The notes under the pieces were generated by a model. The model was given only the letters and a program-made list of their open reading frames with translations, was not told the DNA's origin and did not search any database. A stretch of DNA of 64,000 nt from Saccharomonospora piscinae (GTDB taxonomy: Bacteria; Actinomycetota; Actinomycetes; Mycobacteriales; Pseudonocardiaceae). The stretch spans positions 186,199 to 250,198 of the forward strand of contig NZ_VCEK01000003.1 of NCBI RefSeq assembly GCF_005862235.1, written 5' to 3'. Shown here one piece after another: positions 16,597-25,423 of the stretch (its first letter is position 1; each line of letters begins with the position of its first letter). The position numbers and the translations under genes were made by a program.

Positions 16597-17373
16597 GTGG
16601 TGTCTTCCCTCGATGGCGTTGTCGACGCGGGTGCGCTGCTGCGTGCGTGGAGGCAGCGCCGCAGGTTCAGCCAGCAGGAGCTGTCGAACCGGTCGCGGGT
16701 CAGTACTCGCCACCTGAGCCGGGTCGAGACCGGCAGGGCACACCCGAGCGCCGAGATGCTGCTGCACCTGGCCGAGCATCTGGACCTGCCGCTCCGGGAT
16801 CGCGACCGGATGCTCCTCGCGGGCGGATACGCGCCGCGGTACGGAGCCCGGAGTCGCGATGACGCCTCGACGGCGGTGGTGCTGGAGGGCCTGCGCGGTC
16901 TGCTGGACGCGCACCTGCCGTATCCGGCGCTGATCCTGGACACCTACTGGGATCTCGTCGACGCCAACGAGGCCGCCGGGACGCTGCTGGCGGGGTGCGC
17001 ACCCGAGCTACTCGAGCCGCCGGTGAACGTCGTGCGGGTGTGCCTTCACCCGGGCGGCATTTCGAGCCGAATCCGCAACCTCGATACCTGGGCCGCCCAC
17101 CTGCACCGGCAGGTCAACCGCCGAGCGGAGCGGACGCACGACCCCCGGCACCGGGAACTGGCCGAGGAGATCGCCTCGTACCGGCCCTGCGGTACCTCCG
17201 TGCCGCACACCTCGGGGCCGGTGCTGACCCTCGAACTCGACGCCGGTGACGGAGTTCTCCGGTTCTTCAGCGCGTCGGCCCAGTTGGACACCGCCACCGA
17301 TGTCGCGCTCGAAGGGCTGCACGTGGAGACGTTCCTCCCCGCGGACGCCGAGACCCGACGGCGGCTCGGCTGA
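16597..17373 (+). CDS. XRE-family regulator with MmyB-like ligand domain
   Basis: N-terminal helix-turn-helix (about residues 10-65: LLRAWRQRRRFSQQELSNRS, VSTRHLSRVETGRAHPSAEM) joined to an MmyB-type PAS-like domain (LPYPALILDTYWDLVDANEAA, VNVVRVCLHPGGISSRI, LELDAGDGVLRFFS). Such actinobacterial repressors commonly control an adjacent divergent oxidoreductase or small-protein gene. The longest ORF starts at ATG 16546, inside the palindrome; I prefer GTG 16597 (258 aa), which follows a TAGGGT -10-like element at 16584-16589 and may be leaderless. Confidence 0.8.
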   Translation: MVSSLDGVVDAGALLRAWRQRRRFSQQELSNRSRVSTRHLSRVETGRAHPSAEMLLHLAEHLDLPLRDRDRMLLAGGYAPRYGARSRDDASTAVVLEGLRGLLDAHLPYPALILDTYWDLVDANEAAGTLLAGCAPELLEPPVNVVRVCLHPGGISSRIRNLDTWAAHLHRQVNRRAERTHDPRHRELAEEIASYRPCGTSVPHTSGPVLTLELDAGDGVLRFFSASAQLDTATDVALEGLHVETFLPADAETRRRLG

Positions 17374-17385
17374 TCGATCTTCGGG

Positions 17386-17844
17386 TTACTCGGCACCCGG
17401 GCCGGGCAGCACGTCGACATCGGTGGCGTGCATGGGCTCACCGCAGGCGGAGCAGCGCGGGTCGACGTGCGCGATCTCGCCGCAGGTGTGGTGCCGGTAC
17501 AGCGTCGGCGGTCCCGATTCGCCTGCCGCCCACCGGTCGCCCCATCGCGCCATCGTCAGGAGCAGGTCGCACAGTTCCTGCCCCTTGCCGGTGAGGATGT
17601 ACTCGTCGCGCGGTGGCCTGCTGGTGTACTGCCGCCGTTCCAGCACGCCGTTGTCGACCAGCCGGGTGAGCCGCTCCGCGAGCACCTTGCGGGAGATGCC
17701 CAGGCTCTGCTGGAGCTGCTCGAAGCGGGTGGTGCCGATGTAGACGTCGCGCAGGATCAGCGGAGTCCACGACTCGCCGATGACATCCACCGTGCGGGCG
17801 ATCGAGCAGGCCATGTCGCCGAAGCGGGTGCGGTGCATGGCCAC
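17386..17844 (-). CDS. HxlR-family transcriptional regulator
   Basis: A 152-aa winged-helix protein with the HxlR pattern: CSIARTVDVIGESWTPLILRD, FEQLQQSLGISRKVLAERL, LVDNGVLERRQY, RDEYILTGKGQELCDLL. The C-terminus carries a CGEIAHVDPRCSACGE segment, a possible zinc ribbon (Cys-x-n-Cys-x2-Cys). Divergent from the DUF899 gene, which it probably controls, as is frequent for HxlR regulators. Confidence 0.87.
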   Translation of the reverse strand: MAMHRTRFGDMACSIARTVDVIGESWTPLILRDVYIGTTRFEQLQQSLGISRKVLAERLTRLVDNGVLERRQYTSRPPRDEYILTGKGQELCDLLLTMARWGDRWAAGESGPPTLYRHHTCGEIAHVDPRCSACGEPMHATDVDVLPGPGAE

Positions 17845-17869
17845 CAGTTTAGGCGGGTGGGTTCCCTCA

Positions 17870-17894
17870 GGAAACTATGGTGACTACAGTGACA
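17870..17894. promoter_or_regulatory. Candidate HxlR site between divergent genes
   Basis: In the 90-base divergent region, GTGACTACAGTGAC contains a GTGAC-N4-GTGAC direct repeat just outside the HxlR coding start. Position fits an operator for the regulator, but symmetry is weak. Low confidence. Confidence 0.25.
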
Positions 17895-17934
17895 CCCATC
17901 CGTTTCTTCAAGGAACTTTGCAGGAGGGTGGCCC

Positions 17935-18615
17935 ATGAACCGGCCCAAGGTCGTCACGGCGCAGGAGTGGCAGGCGGCGCTCGACGCGCTGACGGTGAAG
18001 GAGAAAGCACAGACCAGGGCCCAGGACGCGCTGGCCGCCGAGCGGCGCCGGATGCCGATGGTCGAGGTCGACAAGCGGTACACGTTCACCGGGCCGGACG
18101 GGCCGGTGAGCCTGCTGGATCTGTTCGAAGGACGGCGTCAGCTCATCACGTACTGCTTCATGTGGCACGGCGCGGACGACGTCTGCTCGGGGTGTTCGAT
18201 GTTCGCCGACAGCATCGCGCACCTGGCGCCACTGCATGCCCGCGACACCTCCCTGGCCATGGTGTCCCGGGGTCCGATCGGCGAACTCATGGCGTTGCGG
18301 CAGCGCATGGGCTGGACCGTCCCGTGGGTGTCGTCGCTGGACAACGACTTCAACGACGACATGGGTGCCGGTGACGGATTCGCGCTCAACGTCTTTCTCC
18401 GTGACGGCAGCACCGTGTACCGCACCTACTTCACGACGGCGCGCGGGGTCGAGCGGCTCGGCAGCGCGTTCACCTTCCTCGATCTGACTCCGTTCGGCAG
18501 GCAGGAGACCTGGGAGGACTCACCGGAGGGCTGGCCCCAGACCGAGCCCTACCAGTGGTGGCGCCTGCACGACGAGTACGAGGACCAGGGTCGGCACGGA
18601 GGGGCGGGATCGTGA
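17935..18615 (+). CDS. DUF899 (thioredoxin-like) family protein
   Basis: A 226-aa protein of the DUF899 family: VVTAQEWQAAL, RRRMPMVEVDKRYTF, LLDLFEGRRQLITYCFMWH, CSGCSMFADSIAHLAPLHAR and YRTYFTTARGVERLGSAF. The fold is thioredoxin-like with a C-x2-C pair (VCSGCSMF), so a redox or detoxification role is plausible but unproven. The RBS (GCAGGAGGGTGG) lies close before the ATG. Paired with the divergent HxlR regulator. Confidence 0.83.
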   Translation: MNRPKVVTAQEWQAALDALTVKEKAQTRAQDALAAERRRMPMVEVDKRYTFTGPDGPVSLLDLFEGRRQLITYCFMWHGADDVCSGCSMFADSIAHLAPLHARDTSLAMVSRGPIGELMALRQRMGWTVPWVSSLDNDFNDDMGAGDGFALNVFLRDGSTVYRTYFTTARGVERLGSAFTFLDLTPFGRQETWEDSPEGWPQTEPYQWWRLHDEYEDQGRHGGAGS

Positions 18616-18670
18616 TCGTGCGATCCCGGTGGCCGACCTCCTGCGGCGACGGGGATGCCTCACCGACTCA

Positions 18671-19360
18671 TCACACCTGGTCGGTGCCGCCGTTGAAGGC
18701 AGTGCCTGCCAGGCCGGTCTGGTAGGCGATGACGACGAGTTGCGCGCGGTCCCGAGCTCTCAGTTTGGTCATGGCGCGTTGTACGTGGGCGCGGACGGTG
18801 AAGGGGCTGAGGTACATCCGATCAGCAATTTCCAGGTTGGACAGACCGGTCGCGACCAGGGCGACCATCTCGCGTTCGCGCGGGGTGAGCGCGGCGAGTT
18901 GTTCGGGGTCGCGTGCTGGTGTGGCGACCGGTGTGGCGAGAAAACGAGCCACCAGGGAGCGGGTCGCGGTGGGCGACAGGAGGGTGTCGCCGTCGGCAAT
19001 CGTGCGCACGGCGTCCATCAGGTCATGAGCCTCGATCCCCTTGCCGACGAAGCCGCTGGCCCCGGCGCGCAGTGCTTGGGCGATGTGCTCGTCGGTCTCG
19101 TACGTGGTGAGGATCAGTACGCGGGTGGCCCGGAGTTCCGGATCGGCGCAGATATCCACGGTGGCGGTGATGCCGTCCATGTTGGGCATCCGGATGTCCA
19201 TGATCACCACGTCTGGGCGCACTTCGCGGGTCAGGGCCACGGCCTCACGACCGTCGCTTGCCTCGCCGACGACGGCGATGTCGTCAGCGCTGTCGAGGAC
19301 CGTGCGCAGAGCGTCGCGGAGCAGCGCCTGATCGTCGACGAGGATCACTCGGAGCGTCAC
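18671..19360 (-). CDS. NarL/LuxR-family response regulator
   Basis: A 229-aa regulator. Receiver domain residues 1-120 with acidic pocket VDDQ, phosphoacceptor Asp55 in VVIMDIRMPN, Thr in LILTTYE and Lys in GFVGKGI. C-terminal LuxR-type HTH (about 160-215): LTPREREMVALVATGLSNLEIADRM and TVRAHVQRAMTKL. GTG start. Lies 55 bases after the histidine kinase on the same strand, forming a two-component pair; the divergent ABC exporter is the likely target. Confidence 0.93.
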   Translation of the reverse strand: MTLRVILVDDQALLRDALRTVLDSADDIAVVGEASDGREAVALTREVRPDVVIMDIRMPNMDGITATVDICADPELRATRVLILTTYETDEHIAQALRAGASGFVGKGIEAHDLMDAVRTIADGDTLLSPTATRSLVARFLATPVATPARDPEQLAALTPREREMVALVATGLSNLEIADRMYLSPFTVRAHVQRAMTKLRARDRAQLVVIAYQTGLAGTAFNGGTDQV

Positions 19361-19415
19361 AGCGTGTCCGTGGCCTTTCAGTCGGTGTTCTGTTCGTTGC
19401 TCGGTGCGTCGTGGA

Positions 19416-20663
19416 TCAGCGGTCTCGCTGTCGGCCCCGTGCTGTGGTCTCGACCCCTGGAACAGGCAGGTGGGCGGAAACGACGAAACCTCCCTGGGGA
19501 CGCGCGCCCGAAGTGAGGGTGCCGCCGACCGCGGTAGCCCGTTCCCGCATTCCGATGAGACCGTAGCCGGGCGGACGTTGCGGCGACGTACCGGAGCCCC
19601 CGCCGTCGTCGGTGACGGTGACGGCTACGTTGTCGCGCTCCCAGGCGAGGCGCACCTCGGCGCTGCGGGTGGCAGCGTGCTTGGTCACGTTGGTCAGGGC
19701 CTCCTGAATGATGCGGTAGGCGGTGAGGTCCACTGCCGGCGGTAGGGGTCTGGCTGTGCCGTCCTCGTGCAACGACACCTCCATGCCCGCACGGCGAAAG
19801 GTGCTCAGCAGTGTGGGGACCCGCGACAGCCCGGGTGCCGGATCGCTGGGTGTCGAGGTGTCGCCGTTCTGGCGCAGCAGACCGACCGTGGCCCGCAGCT
19901 CGTCGAGGGCTTCTCGTGTGGTCTGAACCAGTTCGGCCAAGCTCGTGCGAGCCTGCTCCGGCTGGGTGTCGACGACGTGAGCGGCGACGGTGGCCTGCGC
20001 GTTGGCCAGGGTGATCTGGTGGGCTACCAGGTCGTGCAGCTCACGGGCGATCCGGACCCGTTCCTCGGTCGCTTTCCGGCGCGCCTCGCTGTCCCGCTGT
20101 TCCTCGGCCCGACGCGCACGCTCGTCCATGACCGCCAAGAAGGCCCGCCGGTGCTGCGCCGAGCGACCTGATACGGCGGCCACGAGCGGCGAAGCGGCCA
20201 CGGTCACAAGCCGACTCGTGTCCTCCCACGAGAAGTCGGTCTCGAAGAAGGCGGTGAAGGCGACCAGCAGCGCGGCCGTCGGGAGCAGGACCGCGATCGT
20301 CACCCGCTGTTCGCTGCGTCGGGCGAGCGAGTAGGCGCTGATGACGGCGGGTGCCACGATGAGTGGGGTCGGTAGCAGCCCCAGTGGTGCCGCCAGCATT
20401 CCGCATACCCCCGTGGCCACGGTGGTGACCGCGGGCGCGCGATGCCGTGCCAGCAGTGTCGCGGACGACACCGCGGCGATGGCGTAGAGCGGTGCCGACG
20501 GCGGCGCCAACGTGTCGTCGACGTGCAGCACCCCTCCGAGCAGGCAGAGCACGAACGCTGTCGCGACGATCGCTCCCTCACGCCACCACGACCCGGCCGG
20601 TGGCACGGAACGGGAAACAGGCCTGCCCACCGGCCCTTCGTCGATGTCCACCCTCGGCAACAC
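19416..20663 (-). CDS. Sensor histidine kinase (HisKA_3 / NarL-type partner)
   Basis: A 415-aa membrane sensor. About four to five hydrophobic segments lie between residues 30 and 165, followed by a dimerisation/phosphoacceptor helix RIARELHDLVAHQI (His210) and an HATPase_c domain (IIQEALTNVTKHA N-box, VTVTDDGGGSG, GYGLIGMRERA). GTG start. Cognate to the response regulator immediately downstream. Its divergence from an ABC-transporter operon at 20859 suggests it senses envelope stress or an exported compound. The 195-base intergenic region has no gene and should hold both promoters. Confidence 0.92.
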   Translation of the reverse strand: MLPRVDIDEGPVGRPVSRSVPPAGSWWREGAIVATAFVLCLLGGVLHVDDTLAPPSAPLYAIAAVSSATLLARHRAPAVTTVATGVCGMLAAPLGLLPTPLIVAPAVISAYSLARRSEQRVTIAVLLPTAALLVAFTAFFETDFSWEDTSRLVTVAASPLVAAVSGRSAQHRRAFLAVMDERARRAEEQRDSEARRKATEERVRIARELHDLVAHQITLANAQATVAAHVVDTQPEQARTSLAELVQTTREALDELRATVGLLRQNGDTSTPSDPAPGLSRVPTLLSTFRRAGMEVSLHEDGTARPLPPAVDLTAYRIIQEALTNVTKHAATRSAEVRLAWERDNVAVTVTDDGGGSGTSPQRPPGYGLIGMRERATAVGGTLTSGARPQGGFVVSAHLPVPGVETTARGRQRDR

Positions 20664-20858
20664 ACGGTCAGGATACGAGACGGCCGTCGCGAACGTGGGT
20701 CACGCAGTGTAGTGCGTCTGCACCAGAAGATGTAGCGGGTTGGTCCGTGTGCATCAGACGAAGGTCGGTCTCGGCGAACGATGTGTGCGACCGCCGTAGA
20801 CGCCAGGGTTGATGACTGAACCGTCCGGCATCGGGTCGGACAGTGGCGGCAGGAAGAA

Positions 20859-21659
20859 ATGTTGAAACTTACGGGAGACACCACCGATGCGGTTCGGCTG
20901 ACAGCCGTCGGCAAACGATACGGACGGCGTGACAACCCGGTGGTGGCGCTCAGGGACGTGACGACGCAGTTCGGTCGAGGAACGTTCACGGCGATCATGG
21001 GGCCGTCGGGTTCCGGCAAGAGCACTCTGATGCAGTGCGCGGCCGGGCTCGATCACCCGACGTCGGGTTCGGTGGTGCTTGAGGAGCATGAGCTTGGTGA
21101 GATGAACGAGACCGAGTTGACGAGGCTGCGGCGCGACCGGATCGGCTTCGTCTTCCAGTCCTTCAACCTGTTGCCGGTTCTCACCGTGCGGCAGAACGTG
21201 ACGTTGCCGCTACAGCTCGCCGGTCGCAAACCCGCCCCTGGCCTGGTAGCGAGCGTTCTCGACCAGGTCGGCCTGGCCCAGCGGAGCAACCACCGGCCGG
21301 CGGAGCTGTCCGGCGGGCAGCAGCAGCGCGTCGCCATCGCCAGGGCGTTGGTCAACGACCCCGCCGTCATCTTCGCCGACGAACCGACCGGAGCGCTGGA
21401 CACCAGGACGGCGCGTGACATTCTCAGGCTGTTGCGGTACTCGTCGCAGGCAGCCGGTCAGACGATCGTGATGGTGACCCACGACCCGGTCGCGGCGTCG
21501 TACGCCGACCGCGTCCTGTTCCTCGCCGACGGGCGTCTTGTCGATGAGCTGCGTTCGCCGAACCCTGACTCCGTGGCCAACCGCATGACCCGCCTTGGCG
21601 CTTTCGCCGACGAAGATCCTGCCCCTCGGTCGGCGACGAACCGGGGAGGGCAGCGCTGA
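20859..21659 (+). CDS. ABC transporter ATPase (MacB/LolD type)
   Basis: A 266-aa ATPase with Walker A GPSGSGKS (48-55), Q-loop Gln100 in FVFQSFNLLP, signature LSGGQ (150-154), Walker B VIFADEP and D-loop GALD. The DRIGFVFQSFNLLPVLT pattern is typical of LolD/MacB-type ATPases that pair with FtsX-domain permeases. RBS AGGAAG. Its stop overlaps the permease start (TGATG). Confidence 0.94.
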   Translation: MLKLTGDTTDAVRLTAVGKRYGRRDNPVVALRDVTTQFGRGTFTAIMGPSGSGKSTLMQCAAGLDHPTSGSVVLEEHELGEMNETELTRLRRDRIGFVFQSFNLLPVLTVRQNVTLPLQLAGRKPAPGLVASVLDQVGLAQRSNHRPAELSGGQQQRVAIARALVNDPAVIFADEPTGALDTRTARDILRLLRYSSQAAGQTIVMVTHDPVAASYADRVLFLADGRLVDELRSPNPDSVANRMTRLGAFADEDPAPRSATNRGGQR

Positions 21660-23911
21660 TGCTGCGGTTCGCACTGCGCACCCTGCGGTTCCGCGCGGGT
21701 ATGTTCGCGGCGGCCTTTATCGCCATGTTCTTCGCTGCGGCCATCATGATGGCCTGTGGCGGCCTGATCGAGACCGGCATCCGCACGGCCGTCCCTCCGC
21801 GGCAGCTGGACTCGGCCGACATCGTCGTCGCAGGCGACCAGGAATATCACGACTCCGGCGCCGACCCGGACGAACCTCCGATCCTGCCCGAACGGGTCCG
21901 TATCGACGAAGCGCTGACGGACACGATCGCGGCCCTGCCCGGTGTCCGGGCAGTCGAGGAGTTCGTCTTCGAGGGCGCCCCGCCGCCGGGCACGGTCGAT
22001 GCGATCGGAGTGGTCGCCGAGCCCGGAGTGGACGTCAGCGAGCTCCGGGAGCGAGTCGACGCCGAGTTGGACAGCGCGACCATCAGCCTGGTCGGTGACC
22101 AACGGGGGCAGGCCGAACTGCGCGAGGCCAAGGCGAGCGGTGTGACGGTGATGGCTCTGGCCGGAGTCTTCACTGCGTTCGCCACCCTGGTTTCGATTTT
22201 CGGGGTGGCTTCCATGCTCGCCTTTTCGATCGCCTCGCGCCAGCAGGATCTGGCGTTGCTGCGAGCTGTGGGAGCGACACCCCGCCAGCTGCGTCTGCTG
22301 ATCCGGTACGAGACGCTGCTGTTGTCCCTGCTCGCCACGGCACTCGCCTACTTCCCGGGCCGGGCCCTGGGCGAGTTCGTGTTCGACCGGCTGGCCGAGC
22401 GCGGCATCGCCGCGGACGGCGTGGTCTTTCAGCAGGGCTGGATCCCGACCCTCGCAGCCACGGTGGTGGCGATCCTCGCGGCGCTGGCCGGTGCCCTGGG
22501 CGCGGGCAGAAGAGCGTCCCAAGTCAGGCCGACCCAGGCGCTCGCGGAGGTCTCTGTCGAAGGCAGACTGATCGGCGGCGTACGCATCCTCCTGGCGACG
22601 GTCTGCCTCGCTGGTGGGATCGCTCTGAGCATCGTGACCATCGCCGTGATCAGTGGACCACTCACACCGGCCACCGCCGCACCTGCCGTCATCCTCCTCG
22701 CCATCGGATTCGCCTTGCTCGCACCCGTGCTGACGAAGGTCATGACCTTCGCCGTGCAGTGGCCCGTGCGGGTATGGGGTGGTGTGACCGGCCAGCTCGC
22801 CGTGCTCAACGCACGTGGCCGCACCGGTCGGATGGCGGCCGTCGTGGGACCGGTCATCCTGCTGACCGCGGTGTCGACCGGCATGCTCTATCTACAGACG
22901 ACGAACGACGAGGCTGATCGGCTGGCCTTCGCCGAGAACCTGGTCGCGGATGCTGTGGTGACCAGTCAGGGTGGCTTCGACGCGGACTTGGTGAACCAGA
23001 TCAGCGACCTGTCCGGCGTCGTCGGCGCCTCTGAACATGTCACCAGTGTCGGGTTCATCGAGAAGCCGGATGACAGTTCGCCGATGAACGAGGGTTGGAC
23101 CCTCCGGGGCGTTACCGCCGAGGGCGCGGTCGCCACCACGCCGGTCAGGGTCACCGATGGCGACATCGCCGACCTGCACGCTGACACGGTCGCGATCAAG
23201 GATCGGCACGCCGAGAAGCTGGGAGTCGGCGTCGGCGACACGATCACGCTGCGGATGGGAGACAACACCTCCCTCGACGTGCGGGTGGCCGCGCTGTTCG
23301 CCGCCCCGGACGACTACGACCCCCTGTTGCTCCCGGCAGGCACTCTGGCCGCCCACACCACCGAGGGACACGCGACACGCATCCTGGTCAAATCGGACGA
23401 GCACACCGACCCCGAGCGGTTGGTGGCGGACCTGATCCAGTGGGCCTCCGCCGAGGATGGTCTGGCGATAGCCGGCCGCGACGTCCTGCTCAACGAGTAT
23501 GAGGGCCAGAAGGAGACGGCCAACTTCGCGATCTACATCATGGTGATCGTGATCGCCGGGTACGCGGCGATCACGATGATCAACACTCTGGTGTCGAGTG
23601 TGACGGCGAGGCGGCGGGAATTCGGGCTGCAGCGGCTCGCGGGCTCGACTCGAGGTCAGGTACTGCGGATGGTCTGCCTGGAAGGCGCGATCCTCGCCGT
23701 CAGCGGCATCGGACTGGGCAGCGTTGCCGCGATCGGAATTCTGGTGCCCGTCAGCCTCAAGCGCCTCGACTCGGTACTGCCCGCCGGGACCCCGTTGATG
23801 TACGTGTCGACGGTCGCGCTCACCATTCTGCTGATCCTCGGCGCCATGCTCCTTCCCGCGTGGCGCGCGACGCGGAGCCGACCGGCTGAGGCGGCGCGCG
23901 CCATCGAATAG
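21659..23911 (+). CDS. ABC transporter permease with FtsX domains (MacB-like)
   Basis: A 750-aa permease with an N-terminal membrane segment (residues 10-40), a large extracytoplasmic region, and two FtsX-type four-helix modules: LAGVFTAFATLVSIFGVASMLAFSIA... near 160-310, and the C-terminal module after VIVIAGYAAITMINTLVSSVTARRREFGLQRLAGS. Such permeases export peptides, lipids or antibiotics or act mechanically, rather than importing. It is coupled to the preceding ATPase and lies beside a two-component system, as in bacitracin-type detoxification modules (analogy only). Confidence 0.9.
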   Translation: MLRFALRTLRFRAGMFAAAFIAMFFAAAIMMACGGLIETGIRTAVPPRQLDSADIVVAGDQEYHDSGADPDEPPILPERVRIDEALTDTIAALPGVRAVEEFVFEGAPPPGTVDAIGVVAEPGVDVSELRERVDAELDSATISLVGDQRGQAELREAKASGVTVMALAGVFTAFATLVSIFGVASMLAFSIASRQQDLALLRAVGATPRQLRLLIRYETLLLSLLATALAYFPGRALGEFVFDRLAERGIAADGVVFQQGWIPTLAATVVAILAALAGALGAGRRASQVRPTQALAEVSVEGRLIGGVRILLATVCLAGGIALSIVTIAVISGPLTPATAAPAVILLAIGFALLAPVLTKVMTFAVQWPVRVWGGVTGQLAVLNARGRTGRMAAVVGPVILLTAVSTGMLYLQTTNDEADRLAFAENLVADAVVTSQGGFDADLVNQISDLSGVVGASEHVTSVGFIEKPDDSSPMNEGWTLRGVTAEGAVATTPVRVTDGDIADLHADTVAIKDRHAEKLGVGVGDTITLRMGDNTSLDVRVAALFAAPDDYDPLLLPAGTLAAHTTEGHATRILVKSDEHTDPERLVADLIQWASAEDGLAIAGRDVLLNEYEGQKETANFAIYIMVIVIAGYAAITMINTLVSSVTARRREFGLQRLAGSTRGQVLRMVCLEGAILAVSGIGLGSVAAIGILVPVSLKRLDSVLPAGTPLMYVSTVALTILLILGAMLLPAWRATRSRPAEAARAIE

Positions 23912-24025
23912 CCGCAGCGCCCTGTGACTGATCGCACCCGATCGGCGGGCCGACTGGTGCGTCGACGGTCCGCCTGGCCGCACCAGCTCCATGTCGTTCT
24001 GCGCGACGAAACGAAAGGGACATTC

Positions 24026-25423
24026 ATGACCACGACCCCGGCTGTCCCGGTCGGTATCGGGAAGGCAGCCGTCGGGGCCCTCGGCATGCTGGCGCTGGCA
24101 ACCGGTGCCTTGGAGTCGGTGGTGACACCGACGCTTCCGCTCCTGCAACGCGAGTTGGGCATGACTCCGGCCGAAGGGGCGCTGCTCAGCATCGTGCTCC
24201 TCATCACCGGTGCGCTCGTCACACCGATCGCCGGCAAGCTCGGCGATCGCTACGGCGGAAAACGAGTCCTGATCCGGTTGATGGCGGTGGTATCGGTCGG
24301 TGGTGTGGTGTCCGCGATGGCGCCGAATCTGCCGGTGCTGCTGGCGGGCCAAGTGCTGCAGGGCGCGATGGTGGGGGCGCTGCCGCTGTCGTTCATCGTG
24401 GCGCGCAAACACCTTCCCGTTGGCGCATCGAAGGTGGCAATCGGGGTGGTCAGCGGACTATTTGTGGGAGGGGGGATGGCGGGAACGCTCGCGGCAGGGC
24501 CCGTCGCCGAAGGACTGTCCCGGCAATGGATGTTCGCGCTGCCGACGCTCGCGGTCATCGTGGCCACCATGTCGGTGAACCGGTTGGTGCCGCATGATCA
24601 ACCGGACCGGTCGGACGAAGCCGGGGTCGACTGGCCGGGGTTGGTTCTCCTGAGCGGCGTGCTGGTCACGCTCATGCTGGTGCTCGCGCTGGCGCCCGAC
24701 ATCGCCTCGCGGCCGCTCCTGCTCGGCGCCCTTCTCGCGCTCCTGGGCGCGCTCGTGGCCGGATGGGTCGCGGTCGAGCGTCGTGCGGCCTCGCCGATGA
24801 TCGACTTGCGCATGCTGGCACGGCCTGCGGTGTGGAAGTCGTGTGTGCTGACGTTCGTGGTCTGTGTCGGTACCTCGGTCGCGGTCTTTCTCGTTCCGCA
24901 GCTGTTCGCGGTGCCCAGGGGCGCCCACGGATTCGGGGCCACCGCGACCGAGATCGGCTTCTTCCTGCTCCCGGGTGCGGTGGCCGCGTCGCTGGCCGGG
25001 CCGCTCGCCGGGATCGGGGTGCGGCGTCTCGGGGCGCGTGCCGTGGTCACGACCGGGGCCGTCATCCTGGTCGTCGCTCTGATCGCCGTGGCGGCCGAGC
25101 ACTCCGAGATCTGGCACCTCGTCGTCGGCAAGGCACTGATCGCGCTGGCCAACGGCCTGTGCGTCACGGCGATGATGACCAGCATCGCCACCTCCGTCGC
25201 TTCGAACGAGACCGGCATCGCCAGCAGCCTGGTCCTGGTCACTCGCGTGGTCGGCTACGCCGTCGGTTCGCAGCTCAGCGGTGCTCTGCTCGCCGCTGGT
25301 ACCCCTCCGGGCTCGCATGTCCCCGCCGAATCTGCCTTTGTCATCGGATTTTCCGTCGCAGCCGCCGTCACGGCGCTGTCCCTGCTTGTCACCCGCACCA
25401 TGCGCAAAGGAGTCAACGAATGA
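24026..25423 (+). CDS. MFS drug/metabolite exporter
   Basis: A 465-aa major facilitator with about 12-14 hydrophobic helices. The loop 2-3 motif GKLGDRYGGKRVLI and the PLLQRELGM helix-1 region fit DHA-type exporters. I chose ATG 24026 because AAAGGGA precedes it; the longer ORF from 23924 is implausible. Its stop overlaps the start of the monooxygenase gene (ATGA), so the two are coupled: the exporter may remove, and the enzyme modify, the same aromatic compound (inference). Confidence 0.88.
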   Translation: MTTTPAVPVGIGKAAVGALGMLALATGALESVVTPTLPLLQRELGMTPAEGALLSIVLLITGALVTPIAGKLGDRYGGKRVLIRLMAVVSVGGVVSAMAPNLPVLLAGQVLQGAMVGALPLSFIVARKHLPVGASKVAIGVVSGLFVGGGMAGTLAAGPVAEGLSRQWMFALPTLAVIVATMSVNRLVPHDQPDRSDEAGVDWPGLVLLSGVLVTLMLVLALAPDIASRPLLLGALLALLGALVAGWVAVERRAASPMIDLRMLARPAVWKSCVLTFVVCVGTSVAVFLVPQLFAVPRGAHGFGATATEIGFFLLPGAVAASLAGPLAGIGVRRLGARAVVTTGAVILVVALIAVAAEHSEIWHLVVGKALIALANGLCVTAMMTSIATSVASNETGIASSLVLVTRVVGYAVGSQLSGALLAAGTPPGSHVPAESAFVIGFSVAAAVTALSLLVTRTMRKGVNE

